From Paragonimus westermani (lineage: Eukaryota; Platyhelminthes; Trematoda; Plagiorchiida; Troglotrematidae), in NCBI GenBank assembly GCA_008508345.1, contig QNGE01000408.1, positions 62,001 through 126,000 on the forward strand: 64,000 nucleotides of DNA. Direction: 5' to 3'. Both the position numbers and the translations under genes were made by a program. Positions 1-12,900 of this stretch are shown here, one piece after another. Each line of letters opens with the position of its first letter. The stretch's first letter is position 1. The notes below the pieces were generated by a model, which was not told the DNA's origin, ran no database searches, and was given only the letters and a program-made list of their open reading frames with translations.

Positions 1-1639
1 TTCAGTTTCACCTCACGTCCTTAATACAGTTAGCACCAGTGTCTTTTCGATACTACTCCACAGCGCTCTCTCCATGGTAACCCAGTCTCATGTGCCAAAT
101 TCAATATGGTCTATGTTTAAACCTTTTGATAGGGTAAATGGATATGCTTGACGTTTCAGGCTTGTGGTCATAATGACAAGTTAACTGTTACCAAACATGA
201 CTGGTTGTGCGCGTATGAGCACTCCGTCTGGATCACCGGTGAGCTAGCAAGTGGGTTAGAGGATAAACAAAGTTGGGTTGAAGTTTAACCTACCTGTTGA
301 CTAGTGTTTGATTCGAAATCAAACGGAGTGATAGAAGTGACAGATGTTCGTGACGATGTCAGCGGCGTGATACAACCCGTGCTGTTTCTGAAAGTTATTA
401 GTTTGGCCTTCTGAGACTGGTGTTGGTACATAGACTTTTCTAAAACTCATCAACTCCCACTTCGTAGATATTAACCTGAGACATATCTAGCGTCAGCGCG
501 ACATCCGTCCCTCATTAATGCACTCAAAGTGTAGCGCGTTCGTACATACGATACTTCACTGCATTCGCGGAATCTAAGCGGTGCACGCCCCTGCTTTTCG
601 TGGGCTATTCGTCTTGATATTCATCGACTACGCAGCTTTACCCGTGTGTGATAATAATGTCACGTGAAAAATAATGAACTTTGGTGGTTGGGGAAAATAC
701 CGTTGCTTGATCGTACTTGTTGTTCTCACCGGTTCAGCGTAATTCAGCTCAACACCCTGTTTGTTGCTTCTGGGTCTGGCTGAAAAAGATACCAGGGTTT
801 TCAGTCTACAAAATGACGTATAAATACGACAAAATAGACATCGATTTCTCTTTTGACACAGCTCAGCATCCCAGTTAGGATCCCGAAAATACTGAATGGC
901 GCTGGCTGGGAACGCCAAACCAGATGATGTGTTACTTACCTTCCTTGCACACCGGTTTACACTAATCAGTGAGGAGAAGATCATTAAAATGAAAATACAG
1001 AAACCCTGTACAGTGTAAAGCTGCAAAAAGATATTGCTTTCCTCTTCCTTCTGTTGTCTTCATATATCTAGTTTTTGTTTTCATTGCTACTCTTTCGTTT
1101 ATTTGGAGTATGCACTCTCCTTATTTCGCACAAAAATTGGTTCGTTCCCAGATGCATGTTCTTCTTGGTGACATCCGTTTCGGATGGGTCTGTCACAGTG
1201 GCCGAAACAAAAGGACGCCTGTGCTTAACCATCACCAGAATTGGCTTGCGCTACACCATTTGTGGCTCCTGTCATACACAGTGTGTCCAGTGTACACCAG
1301 AAAAAATAAGACCAGGAGGCGTGTGGGTGGGGCCTTTCTGTCCAGCTGACCAATGATGGTTAGCCGACTGTTAGGCCAGCACGCAATTGGAACTCTTATC
1401 TCTCAGGAAGTAAACAGAGAAATGTAACTTAAGAAGCGGTTCAATACAAGTGTACATATCAGTGAATTCTAGAGAAGATAGGAGGATAGCAAAATTTGAG
1501 GTTGGCTTAGAAGAAAGCAGACAGAACACCCACCGTACAGTACACTAACAAACTTGAGGAAAAAGAAAGACAGAGGGGGACAGACATCCAGTTTTCTAAA
1601 AAGCATAGCAAATGATTTGCTGGTGGATGACGGCGAGGA
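1..1639. other. No gene recognised (left edge)
   Basis: I see no conserved coding segment, RNA gene or clear repeat here. Short open frames on both strands lack recognisable motifs and good splice contexts. If the hunchback homologue has its first exons inside this window they should lie here or in 2271-2789, but I could not identify one carrying the missing CxxC half of the first finger. Confidence 0.5.
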
Positions 1640-2270
1640 AAAATGGATATAACGGATACAACACAAATGAGCACAACTTACTCACTGTCTCTTGACACAC
1701 AGTATTTTATGAGTACAATGGTGACCCACGAGTTCGAGGCAGGCAGCGTATTCTCGGCCGCACAAATCGCAACGCCATATAGTCAAGTCACCACGACCCA
1801 TGACAGCGGCGCAACAGCTGATTACCGAACTAGTGGACGACCGTCCGGATCAGATTCCTTCAAACCGTCCGGCTCAACGCTAACTCTTCCTGACATCTAA
1901 AATCAATGTACAACGTGAAAGACTTACCTGGATAACATCCTGGTATCTCTGCTTTTGGCCACCAGGATTTCGCTTACCTGATTTCCATCGTCCGTATAGC
2001 GGTTTCTTTGGAATACGGTCATTGCTCTTCCGACGGACGTGACCAAGCCAACTAGGCTAACTGAGCATCGGCACCGTTCCCATCTCGTCCATGTCTGCTG
2101 GCCACAGTATTTCAGTTTTGGTTACACACTAACTCGTTGTCCAAAGTATCCACCAAACAAGTTTATACATACTTTGTCCGCCAGCCAGTTACTTCCGAAC
2201 TTTTGGTTGTGTGTCAATTTGGTAACATTGTGCAAACGAGAAACTGGTTTAGTCACATGGCCACGCTAGA
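1640..2270 (-). mobile_element. 3' fragment of an RTE-like LINE (dispersed copy)
   Basis: This segment aligns by eye with the 3' end of the larger LINE at 39.6-40.2 kb. Shared plus-strand words include CGCACAAATCGCAACG, ATATAGTCAAGTCACCAC, ACCTGGATAACATCCTGGTAT and GGAATACGGTCAT, in the same order and with similar spacing. The shared part covers the LINE 3' untranslated end and the last part of the reverse-transcriptase ORF (the GHVRRM-type C-terminal region), which reads on the minus strand. The copy is 5'-truncated and diverged and has no intact frame. It lies upstream of the hunchback exon, probably inside an intron. A plus-strand open frame at 1643-1900 is a by-product of this repeat rather than an exon. 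Confidence 0.8.
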
Positions 2271-2789
2271 GTATCCACATAAAATACACTAGAAGGCGTT
2301 TCGCTCGATTGATGTCTATGTATTCGTTGGTATATATACTTTTTGCGTAAAACAACACTTTCCAGGTATCCTTGCCTGGTTCCACCCATCCAAACACGGG
2401 GTGCAGCCAACAACTTCAACGTGTACGTTACTCTTTTTGGATCACACCATACTACTTGCTAAAACGTCAAAGTAGTGTACATAATTGAGATAAACGAATC
2501 GATCCATTACCGCTGTTGACTGTTCACCTGAATGTTCATATAGTGTAATGGATTGTCAAAACCTAATTCTGAAGCGAACTCGACCAGCTACTACGTGACA
2601 GCGAGTCCGTGCTCGTACCTTCACCAGCTGTCTATTGTTTGCAACAAACATTCTGAAACCGGTTTCCGATTTATCGTTCAAAGTCTGTTTTCTCCTGTCT
2701 TATGGTTTCTGGTTGTTGAAACTGGCTGGATCGTAAAACTGCAATAAAGAACTGTAACCTAATTTTTTTCGTTTTCTTTTGTAATACAG
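2271..2789. other. Probable intron sequence upstream of the hb exon
   Basis: No conserved coding segment was seen. The stretch ends in a pyrimidine-rich tract and AG (2771-2789) that serves as the splice acceptor for the exon beginning at 2790. The matching donor and the preceding exon were not identified. Confidence 0.55.
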
Positions 2790-3007
2790 GTTGCAGTCGA
2801 CAAGAATTCCAAGACCATCTACGCTCCCACTACGACTACAAATGTATGAAATGTGACTATACTTCACGCACTGAAGGTCGTCTTAAACGTCATTTGAAGG
2901 ATTTCCATTCTGAGATCCCACCAGAAAACTTTTCTGGGAAAGCAATCAAACCAATCAGATCAAAATTGCAACGTTGTAAACAATGCGATTTCATGACGGA
3001 AACCAAG
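2790..3007 (+). CDS. hb: Hunchback-like zinc-finger transcription factor, internal exon
   Basis: This exon encodes 72 residues plus a split first codon. It begins after a good acceptor (T-rich tract then ACAG) and ends AAG|GTACTG in phase 0. It opens with the second half of a finger (Cys..EFQDHLRSH), so its CxxC pair must be in an upstream exon. A complete C2H2 finger follows (CMKCDY ... HLKDFH, residues 18-39). Next comes a basic linker, then the first half of another finger ([11 protein letters not shown]) that is completed by the next exon. Finger order and spacing match the hunchback family, nuclear C2H2 regulators that bind DNA in development. The intron splitting the third finger is only 137 bp (3008-3144). 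The N-terminus is missing from this annotation. Confidence 0.88.
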
Positions 3008-3144
3008 GTACTGCATTGTTTAAGTTATACGCTGTGTTTTCCAATCATTCGTTCATTTATTTGGGCAGGAAGGCAGGCGCACTATCAATCATATTCCGGT
3101 TATGTTCCTTTGCTGACAAAATTCTCACTCTTTTCTTCTCACAG

Positions 3145-4827
3145 GATGAATTCTGGCGGCATCTACGGGTCCACATTAAAGAAGACAAGCGACTAGAGTG
3201 CAATTTGTGCTGCTTCGTAACAGAGTACAAACATCATTTGGAGTACCACATGCGAAATCACATGGGTTCAAAGCCGTATAAATGTCCAAAGTGCAACTAT
3301 GAATGTGTGAATAAGTCCATGTTAAATAGCCACATGAAATCCCACTCAAACGTTTATCCTTATCGGTGTGCGAACTGTCACTATGCGACCAAATATTGTC
3401 ATAGTCTAAAACTGCACCTCGCAAAAAATGGACACAAGCCGGCTGTCGTGTTAAATGCTGACGGAAGTTTACCCTCCTACGACAACACTTCAGAGTTGAT
3501 GAGTTTGCGACGTGGTCCAAACATTCGGCAACTCTCCGGTAGGGGTCAGTCAAACTCTTCTCCGGACTCAATGAAGGACCAGAAGTTTGTCGGATATCCG
3601 AACATACAAACTACATTATCTAACTCCGCTGCAAGCACGATTACGTTCGGAGAAAACTTAGCAGTGCGCCATTTTGTTAGTCCCGGAACTGTACATTCTA
3701 ACAGTGGTGGAGCAAATCACGTGATTAATTCAGATTCTCTTTCCTTTAGTTCATGTCTCTCCTTCCCGTTCCCTTTTACCAACACAACCGCTCCACCTTT
3801 CCCTGCACTAACTCTTTCTAATCCTCTCCTTGGTCCATCTGGACTGTTTCCTAGTCTGATAAATCAGTCAAAATTGGTACAGTCATTATCAGAACCCAGC
3901 TGCCTGTTGCCTCCGCCAGCGCTATCAGCGAATTTTCTACCTCTGGACAAACACACCACTTCGCACGTATCAATAAGCTCTCTCCCAAACCTGAATGGGC
4001 CACCATTCCCTTACCCGGATCCTTCAGTTATGGCCGCGATTTTAGCAGCCATGCAACAGAACTCTCCAACTCACTGTGTTTCACTAGCCCCAGTGTTAAC
4101 AGAGTCCATAATCCCCACACATGTACCAGTACCGTCCAACAGATCCACACAATACCTGCACCAGACAACACACTCCCCTTTGAATTTGGGAGTGGCTACT
4201 CAGGCAACGTCTCCAACAACGCTTCAGCCACCTCTGCAAGTGCCTCTATCACAGAACAGTGAGCGTGGGTTCACGCAGCCGACAGGCGAAGTCGAACAGA
4301 AACACGATCTCAACAAAACCTTAATTTTAGTGGAAAAAGATAGCCCAACTGAGCTAACAGTGAAGGAGCAACGATCACCAATCAGATCCGAGACTAGTGA
4401 TGCGGAGTACGCTTTGGATTTATCTTCCAAGATTCATACTCAGTGGATATCGCAACCTGAGTATGTCCGACCTTCAGTAAGCCCTCAGTTGCGAGACAAC
4501 AGAAATGCAACAAGGCAACCTAACGGTTCAAGAAAAAGACTACGCAGGTTCAGATCAGTCCATCGCATCAGAAGTGGAGTAGGGAGTCAGTTTTCTACGG
4601 CGTGTTCTGCAAATAATTCGTCAGACTCTACAGATCAGGAAGACAGAACACATTTCGACTACGAATGTCGATTCTGTGAGATACGCTTTCGACACCGAGC
4701 ATTGTACGATATTCACATGGGATTTCATAGTCACGCCGACCCATATTTGTGCAACAGATGCGGACACCACAGTCGTGACCCTGTGGACTTCTTCATTCAT
4801 TTAGGTCAAATGGCACACTACTCTTGA
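3145..4827 (+). CDS. hb: Hunchback-like zinc-finger transcription factor, terminal exon
   Basis: This exon follows the acceptor TTCTTCTCACAG and encodes 560 residues ending in TGA at 4825-4827. Its first ~100 residues finish one finger ([10 protein letters not shown]) and carry three more, with the family signatures [28 protein letters not shown] and [13 protein letters not shown], the central hunchback finger block. A long Pro/Ser/Asn-rich region of about 350 residues follows. It contains ALDLSSK (about 4409-4429), resembling the PxDLS-type CtBP-binding motif of hunchback proteins, and a basic stretch ([14 protein letters not shown]) that could be a nuclear signal. The last ~55 residues hold the paired C-terminal fingers (CRFCEIRF...IHMGFH and CNRCGHH...HLGQMAH), used for dimerisation in fly Hunchback and Ikaros proteins. 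The fingers are seen directly; the role in patterning or neural timing is inferred from the family. The reading frame is intact and looks functional. Confidence 0.93.
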   Translation, partial: DEFWRHLRVHIKEDKRLECNLCCFVTEYKHHLEYHMRNHMGSKPYKCPKCNYECVNKSMLNSHMKSHSNVYPYRCANCHYATKYCHSLKLHLAKNGHKPAVVLNADGSLPSYDNTSELMSLRRGPNIRQLSGRGQSNSSPDSMKDQKFVGYPNIQTTLSNSAASTITFGENLAVRHFVSPGTVHSNSGGANHVINSDSLSFSSCLSFPFPFTNTTAPPFPALTLSNPLLGPSGLFPSLINQSKLVQSLSEPSCLLPPPALSANFLPLDKHTTSHVSISSLPNLNGPPFPYPDPSVMAAILAAMQQNSPTHCVSLAPVLTESIIPTHVPVPSNRSTQYLHQTTHSPLNLGVATQATSPTTLQPPLQVPLSQNSERGFTQPTGEVEQKHDLNKTLILVEKDSPTELTVKEQRSPIRSETSDAEYALDLSSKIHTQWISQPEYVRPSVSPQLRDNRNATRQPNGSRKRLRRFRSVHRIRSGVGSQFSTACSANNSSDSTDQEDRTHFDYECRFCEIRFRHRALYDIHMGFHSHADPYLCNRCGHHSRDPVDFFIHLGQMAHYS

Positions 4828-5784
4828 ATAGCAAATTTTGTACATTGTTTCATCTGAACCTCTCAGAAGTGTTGCGTTCAACTGACCGCCAACAGTCAAC
4901 ACATCTATAAGATAATTCAAATTCAACTGCTGGGCGCTTTCCACTTGTATCCCATAAATTACTGAATTGGTCAGAAGCATAATCGATTCCATGTAAAATA
5001 CAGGTCTCCTCTGTGCGTACGCTGCTATCTTTGATTATACACAATTTACACTCATATTAGGGCAACAGATATTTAGTTCCTTTTCGTATTAATCCCCAAA
5101 AAGTTACATGAATTGGGTGAAATATCTATAACTTAATTAGCAATTCTTTCAATTCCAAACAATTTTAGTTCTTGATGAATTTTGGGCAAGTCAGACTAGT
5201 CTGATGCTGTTTCCATATGGTCTTAAAACTGTTTAGACAATTCACAAGAGCTCACTGGTGAAGATGGTGTCGAACGTGACACATCGTTGTCACGGATTTT
5301 TCTTCCTAGTTTCAGTTATGACAGATGTGCTTCGATGTGAACCGACATTCATTTTCTCGATGGATTATATCGCAGATAAGTTCCCAGACCCCTTGAGATG
5401 ACGTCTAACCATGTGCATAAATGACAACCAAGTGGTATTTCTCACAGCTGTTTTACTTGGACAACCGTTAGTACTCTTTAAAAGCGTAAGCAAAGTGACG
5501 ACATCTTGGTAACCTGAGAAAAGAAGACTTAACTATTCGACCGTCCTTGATGATAAAGTTTTCGTGAACTGCCCTTCATCATTAATCACTGGTAGCTTGA
5601 TAGAGTAAGGTTGGTTTTCCTATGTAGTCGGCTGGTCCAGTTTTGTATGTATGCAGTGCTCCCACAGTTGATTTCCCCTGAACATCAGTGAACCTGTGCG
5701 GCCGTACGTTCCGTCTTCAAATGTTCTGCTCTAAAACGTAGTGTACAATAAACAGCTTTCAATGGTGACATGCACCTCAGTTTT
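4828..5784. other. hb 3' flank, no further gene seen
   Basis: This should contain the hb 3' untranslated region. I found no convincing AATAAA signal close to the stop codon and no conserved coding segment. Confidence 0.5.
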
Positions 5785-6165
5785 TGCAGGACGCTGATTT
5801 GATATCACGGTTGCCAAAATAGACTGAGCAATCGGTAGAGCTGGATTCCTTGCTATGTCAACCAAAAGCGACTTACCCTGAGCCACCGTTTGAACCAACC
5901 ACTTCTGAGTTGTGCTCAACCATCAGTTGCAACAGGCGCCGTTCCGGCCAGTGGCTGCCTTACTTATCGCAGCATCTGCAGGTGAACCGGCAATTAACAC
6001 GATAATCGGCGCAATGGGACGGACATCGCACCGGGATGAGCAGGTTCCTCCATTTGGTCAATTGAATCGAGCATTGTTCTTCAGCCGGATAAGTGTGCCT
6101 TAGTGTTGAGTTCACCTCGTCACTGTAAGACTCAGTCAGTTGATCTTCTTTAAACGGTGAAACTA
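5785..6165. repeat. Left arm of a large inverted repeat
   Basis: Positions 5911-6165 match the reverse complement of 6631-6884 with about 7 mismatches in 255 bases (about 97%, counted by eye). The similarity continues outward at a lower level from about 5785 to 5893, interrupted by a ~15-base insertion around 5894-5908. Both strands of the arm are open for 60 or more codons. On the minus strand a frame containing VLIAGSPADAAISKAATGRN, then (after a TGA) QGKSLLVDIARN, looks protein-like, but I cannot assign a family. No flanking target-site duplication was recognised. Confidence 0.85.
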
Positions 6166-6630
6166 TCACATCTTTTTCATAGGCCATTTTACATATAGAT
6201 ACGGTTGATCTCCGACTTTCCGTGTGTCAGTGGAACCACTTGAGGAAATGTTAACACACAGAGCTTTGTTGAATGGCGTTTTGATTGCATGTCACTTCGT
6301 TAGTCGGTCTTGTGGGCACCCCCTCTTAACCACAACAACCAGGGCACGACGAAGTCTACTTCTGAGCATTTTAATCCTAAGGTGCCTGATGATACGTCAT
6401 GGTGAACAGCCTACCGGAACTCCCCAGGTTTTATACCGACAGTTTTAAAAAGTGGCATCAACGGAATACAAAGTAGATGTACTCAAAATTTGGTTCAGCA
6501 GGGCTCCATGTATCACTGTTTCTTCGGGCATCACTAGTGGTGAACAACTTCCGGAAATATCTCTCCACAAACACATTTCGTACAAAAGATATGAGTTTGT
6601 TTCATTCTTGGAAATAAAAAATGTCGCAGT

Positions 6631-6995
6631 AGTTTCACTGTTCAAAGAAGATCAACTGACTGAGTCTTACAGAGAGGAGGTGAACTCAACACTAAGACAC
6701 ACTTATCCGGCTGAAGAACAATGCTCGATTCAGTTGACCAAATGGAGGAACCTGCTCATCCCGGTGCGATGTCCGTCCCATTGCGCCGATTATCGTGTTA
6801 ATTGCCGGTTCACCTGCAGATGCTGCGATAAGTAAGGCAGCCACTGGCCGGAACGGCGCCTGTTGCAACTGATGGTTGTGCACATCTCAAACGACGGCGC
6901 AAGGTAACTCTTTTTGGGTTAACATAACAAGGACATCAAATCTCATCGGTCAAAAAAGTGCCTTGACACCAAATGACTGTTATTCAGGCCAATTT
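6631..6995. repeat. Right arm of a large inverted repeat
   Basis: This is the inverted partner of 5785-6165. The core (6631-6884) is almost identical, while the outer ~100 bases (6890-6995) have drifted much further. The two arms are separated by 465 bases (6166-6630) with no recognised content. The structure could form a very long hairpin. It could be a fold-back transposon, a head-to-head duplication of a host segment, or a palindrome kept similar by gene conversion; the sequence alone does not decide. No transposase was seen. Confidence 0.85.
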
Positions 6996-9900
6996 GTTTG
7001 GACTACCAACAAGCGAAGCTAAGGCTGAAGCGAAGTTGGCGAACTAACAGATTAATTTATCGTGGTACCATTGATGTTGCGTTTCTGTGAGACTGGTAAA
7101 ACTTGTTGGTATCTGTTTTGTTACTGCGTCTGTACCGTGTAATTCCCTTGCTACACTTACATGAATGATGAATGTGAATGAAATGTGAGCAGCTTGTAGT
7201 GGGTCTTCAATGTCTATTGATGGAAAGGACCAAAGGAACTTATTGTTTCCAAAAATGCTACGCATTACAATCATTCAGTGTAAATGTACATCACCTGCAG
7301 CTGTGTGTCCCCTATCTGTTTGTTCGGAGTGATCAATCAAAAAACGAAAACAGTAGTTTTCATATATAGTACCCCGTGTAGAAGAGATTAATTTTCCGCA
7401 GGTGCTGTATTAGGAAATTACGCTACAATTAGAGGGGCCCACTGTGTGCCTTGTTAAATGTGCCTTAACAAAGTGCATTAACGGTGTGGTAAATTTAGCC
7501 AATGATTTGGTTATGGGTATTTATGGTCTTATCGCATGCATCAAAGTTAGAAACTGAATTAATTGGTGTATTGTTACTGACAAAAACACATGATGTCATT
7601 TCCGCATCTTCCATTTTCCGTATCCTACGGACATCCACGAGTAGTGCCCAGCTGCCGGCCAACCAGCCGCTGAATGCGTGAAACTCTTGAGATGCTTCCA
7701 GTTTAGTAAAATCTTCATTTGTGTTTAAATACTGAAATATCTGGTTTTAGGATCTTCGACACAGTCTAGCAGGAAGATTAGTGAGGATGATCTAGATCAG
7801 GTGTGGAACTGTGCTCAGTTTAGCTGTCCACGCTTTGCTGTTCTAGATTTCTCTTGTTGTTAGTAGCCTATCCTCGTAATTCGTCATGTGATTTTCTGCT
7901 TTTCGTAGCCTTCCCATACCGCAATTCTGAGCTCTTTGTTTGCGGTTTGTCCACTGGCTGGTGCCTTTCAGGGTTGGTTAATTATTTAGTAGACTGAAAT
8001 CCTGAGGCAGTACTGCCTATTGATACGAACCAGTGTGACCGCTCCATGTTCTCTGACAGACTGTAAACACTCTACGGACTGGACATAGAAGGACTAGAAA
8101 ATCCAAGTCTCTTGTGGCGAACTTCAGGAGACAATTAATGATCCACCTCATTTTTTCCCGATTAGTTTGGGTGGATAATCTCTTGTTTACCATTGGCTGA
8201 AACCACGTCCACTGGAAATCCCACAAACACGTTGCTCGTGTGCATATTTGGTTTTACCTGTAAGAAGCAGATACGCAGTTCCTCCTTCGTCACATAGGCC
8301 ATACTTGGAGCCAGTTACTCCGCGCGGTTTTGACCACAAGACCCGTCTCCGTGCAAAATTGATCAAATGGCGTTACGGGTGCTGCTGGCATTCCAACAGA
8401 GCAGATCACGGAATAGTCTGAGTGATATTGGAAGGTATATTCACTGCACTACTTTGAATGAAGATTAAAATTTTATGCTGGTGTAGATTTTTCGCGTACG
8501 CTGCTGCTTCCCACCACCGAGCCACTAAGTTGCCTATTGGCCCTGGTATAAACTAAGGTTTGTGAAATTAATCGTCACTCTGGACGAGTTCCTTCTATTC
8601 CAGTTTCCAGATATGAATTTACAGCTTTTCAAACGTTCACATGTTCAGCAAATATTGGACAGTTATTGGTATCGAATCACAAGATAACAATCTTTGTGAA
8701 ATCCAATGAAGAAGCAATGAAGAACCGTGATGTGTTTCAGTGCAAAAACATGAGGATTCCGCTCGCTGATTAATTCGGATGTTAGGGAGCTAATTTTGCG
8801 TAGAATTCGGACTTAATAAAGAACGTATAGGGAGCAGTAAAGCTATGCATGTAAATAAAGTTCTGTATCTAAAACTGCAGGACGAAATGCATTTAGAAAG
8901 ATATGAATAAAAACGATGAGTTGTTTCAGGCACGATTTTTGCCTCAAACATTTCATAAATTATGAAATGATGAGAAACAGTGAAACCAACCGAATGTTTA
9001 CCGATAATAACACCAAAGCATGATTGAAGTTTCGGTGATCTCGTTAGAGATAAAAAATTTCTTTCGAAGTTAAGCCCGAAAGAACAGTGAGTGAATAACA
9101 CATCTGAAGAGATGGAGCGCACCCACACTAACAAGACGACTTAGTATTGTGATATGCAGAAAGTGTTGAAATACCGGACGTGGACTGAAGATATTCACAC
9201 TCTAGTAAAGACACGGCCCAGAAGTAACCACGCCTCATTTGTACTAAAAGTAACGGCCAGTACTTAATACAAAGATCTCGATGTATATGGTCGATGTGCA
9301 AATGCACCGTATAGGCATATATGGAAAACTCCGCTAACCTGACTCTCATTTTTAGGTGAAAAGAGTAGTCAATACATTCACATACTTTAAAAAAAGACAC
9401 TGTGCGGCCGTGACCCTTTGAGAGTTTAAGAAAAATTCGCAACAAGTTTGGCGGAAAATATCCACTCAGGAGTTTTACTCCTAAAATAGCGTGGATCTTG
9501 GTGAGATATAAACAAGAAAAGAGGGTGGGTCACACCCCTCAGAGCATCAAGGCCTGTGGTGAATGGCGAAGGATTTGAACCATCAAATTAGATGAACTGA
9601 CTGATTCGTAACGTAATCACCCAAAAAGACGGTTGATGTTTGGAAGCCACGTTCGTTGGTGATTTGATGTAATGTCTCTTCATGAAAACTTACAAATGCA
9701 TCGTTGTTGTCTAAGTAACAAGCAAACAGCTCCAGGTTTTCTGCCATGCAGTAACGGACTGGAATGAACTAGACATGCACCAGAATCGAATGTTGAGTGT
9801 AATCGAAGATGGACCTATTGAGTGGGAGCCGTCATGTCCATCCGAATTTCTGTTTGAACTGTAAGTAGATTTTCGTAAAAATTTTAGTACTACAACTGTG

Positions 9901-12900
9901 TATGAATTCAGGCGAAAACTAACTTTCACCTTTATGAGAAGTGGTGTGATGCGTGCCTTCTTCCAGAAGCCGCCAATTCGCACTATGTGAAAAATTATGT
10001 GAATAAATCGAATATTAGCATAAAACCTGGGGCATTCCTTAACACAGGTTTTTCTGGAATTCAGCTGGATAACTTCTTCAGGAACAGCTGTCAGCAGCAG
10101 TAGGTAAGTCAGCGAAAACAGGGACTGTGAAGTATGAGTAGAAAGTATTCAGTTTTCTTCTGGAATTACGACCGAGCTCGTGGTCGTAGGTAACAAATTT
10201 ATTGACAGAACAGTAAAATTCAGACAGCTTCTTCATGAGTTGTCAACTATCACGGCTGTTTTCGCCATACTGTGATATGTGGATGTAAACCGATTGTAAG
10301 CGGTTTAATTAACATCTGAAAGACTTTGAAATGCATAATCTTATGGCTCATGTGCCTTTTATTTCTCTCTACAAAGTCTTCCGAGACAGAAATGAAACTT
10401 TGTCCGCGCGCGCAGGGATTGTGCCTCATTAACAGCAAACCTCGGAACGGAAACTTAGGCAACCTGCTGACCGGGCTACAGTAGAGAGACGAGTCCTTGT
10501 GACTGAATAAGCTCAAATCGGATGAGAATGTTCTTTTCCACATCGAACGTAGTTGTCAAGAAGTGAGTTCGATCGCCACGGCGAATAGCAAGCTTGCGAA
10601 GTCACTTGCCATAAATCTGTGGCGGGAGTTCTGTGAATGAATGGTAAGAAGTCCATGTGGATAATAAACAAACTTGCATTGTTAAGGAAGACTAAATCAC
10701 AGTATGCATCCGTACGTGTTGAGAGATCACAGTGTTGCGCAAGCCAAACATGGTAAGAAAGGTAATAGTGAGTCGGCTTGGATCACCGCTGCACACAGAA
10801 GTGCATAGGAATTCATCGGAGAATGTTAAAAAGCATCCGATAAAATTGTCATTCTTACTAACCCGACAATTAGGGGACAAATAATTAGTACATGCCACAA
10901 ATCAGTTGAAAAGATTCAAGAATCTGAGTTTGCGTTCAACATTAAATCAGGCACTATAAACAATCGCGTCAAAAATAGGGACTCACAATGACCCAAACAT
11001 GAGTACTAACACTTCTTCCGCACCTTCAGTAACGGACGGGGTGAACCGCACAGTGACTACCGAAAAAATGACCGATTCCATCGGCAGTATTTTCCTGACA
11101 CCGGACTGCTTACGACATGATAGCATTCAACTAAACTTATTCGCTAAGCTGAATAATATTAAGCAGCTCTTTGTGACAGGGTAATTGAAGGACGTTTCCA
11201 CCTATAGGAATAAATAAAAATAATCCCTTAACAATTCACTTCCGAAGTGCACTTCTCTATCATTCGGTTTGTTGTCTGGTGTTTATCTGCTAGTTTTGAG
11301 TGTATTTTACATCAGTGGTCATTATAACAACCAAATTCGTTCAATTTTCATCCCCTTTGAGGATGTTAGAGTATTATTGATAAATTTTCCCTTATATGGT
11401 TTTTTGGTTCACCACACGAATTTACCTTACACTGTACTGCAGTCACCACTCATATGTAGCATTTTCATCCTAAGATGTGCAGATATTGCTCCCGAGAGAC
11501 CCCGTTTACTTCGGTGATTTGATGTACGTTTACGATAACTCATAAGCTCTCCTATTGCAACATATTTTCACACTGAACCAATTTTAAGTGAGTCTTGCTG
11601 GGACGGCGGGATAAAGGGGGGAAGGAGAAAATTCATGCCGGTCCCTGAACACTGCACACAGTATATTACTGAGTTCTGACTGTCTTAGTGGGACAACGTG
11701 TATATATAAGTCTTTATGGTCATATCTTCCTCCTACAATGATTTAGTGGCCCCTACTCGGTTAGATAGTTTATCATTGTGAGTCCACACACAGAACGGAG
11801 ACTCCCGTGTGATGCTTCATTGACTATGCTCTGTTGCACTTCCCTTCTGTCATCCCCCCAGTTCGAACCTCAGCAAGCACAAAGCAATATCAACAAGAAC
11901 TAGTGAATCCTGTTAATTCTACACTAAACCATGGAAAAGTGATATAGAGACATCTCGAGTGATAAAGTTAAAGCGGGGTAGTTACTGATAGTTCGCTCAT
12001 CGTAGAAAGCTTAGTACAAAAGTCACCGCTAGAAAAGCAAGGTAGCAAAGAGCCGTTAAATGAAACGAGATTGTTTATATCAAACTTATATATATTTGAC
12101 ATAACTCGTGGGCTGAAGTTCCTAAGCGAAAGAATTCTATCCCAAGTTGCGGTTAGGATTTCAATCGAACACCATGCGCAATTCTGTCTGATTATGCTCG
12201 TTTGGCTTGTATTACCTCTTTCCAGTTTTCGTCTGTCATCTCACTGCTGATGGATTGATTTCTCTTAGTGATAGCTTTTTTCATTTCTAGTACACTTTGC
12301 ATTCGATTTGTTCCATATCTTGAAAATTCCTATCGACTTTTCTTGAACAGTTCACAACTTTCTTTTCCTGTTTATCTTATTGCAAATCGATTCGCAATTC
12401 TGACAGCATGTTCTGTAGAACTGGAGTCCAGCTAACATGGAACATGAGTCAGTTTGCTGAGTGACCACTTGTTAAGAATATTCGTGGTCGGCACAGTACC
12501 TTATGCAAGCTACTTGCAATGCATTTCTTAACACTCCCTCCTTTAGTAATACTCCCTTCTTTGTTCTCAAACAGGCTTAACAACGACAGTTGAAATACCT
12601 ACCTGTTTACGAAGAATGCTTTTCTCATAAACATCACATCCCTGTCTAAACTAGAATAAGATGACAGTAGAAGGATAGACAGAAGAGTAAGGAAAAGTCG
12701 GTTCATTTTGGAAGCTACCAATTGATAACGTGGGCATTATCGTCGGTTCGAATATAGGATTATGCCAGATGGATCAACGTTCAGGATTAACAATTCCTTC
12801 TCTAGGCTGATAACCCAAAGCTCATATCACAGTATCGAGTGGAGAGTTGAAATGCCAAGCTTTCGATGCGACTGGAGCTGACAAACCGAGGCTGTAGATT

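Noticed and set aside
1643..1900. 85-codon plus-strand ORF before hunchback, a tempting first exon
   Set aside because: It lies in the antisense of a LINE 3' end that recurs at 39.7 kb, and it has no zinc-finger half or donor fitting the exon at 2790.
6452..6835. 127-codon plus-strand ORF in the right arm of the inverted repeat
   Set aside because: Its second half is repeated in the other arm and no domain is recognisable. I describe the repeat instead of claiming a gene.
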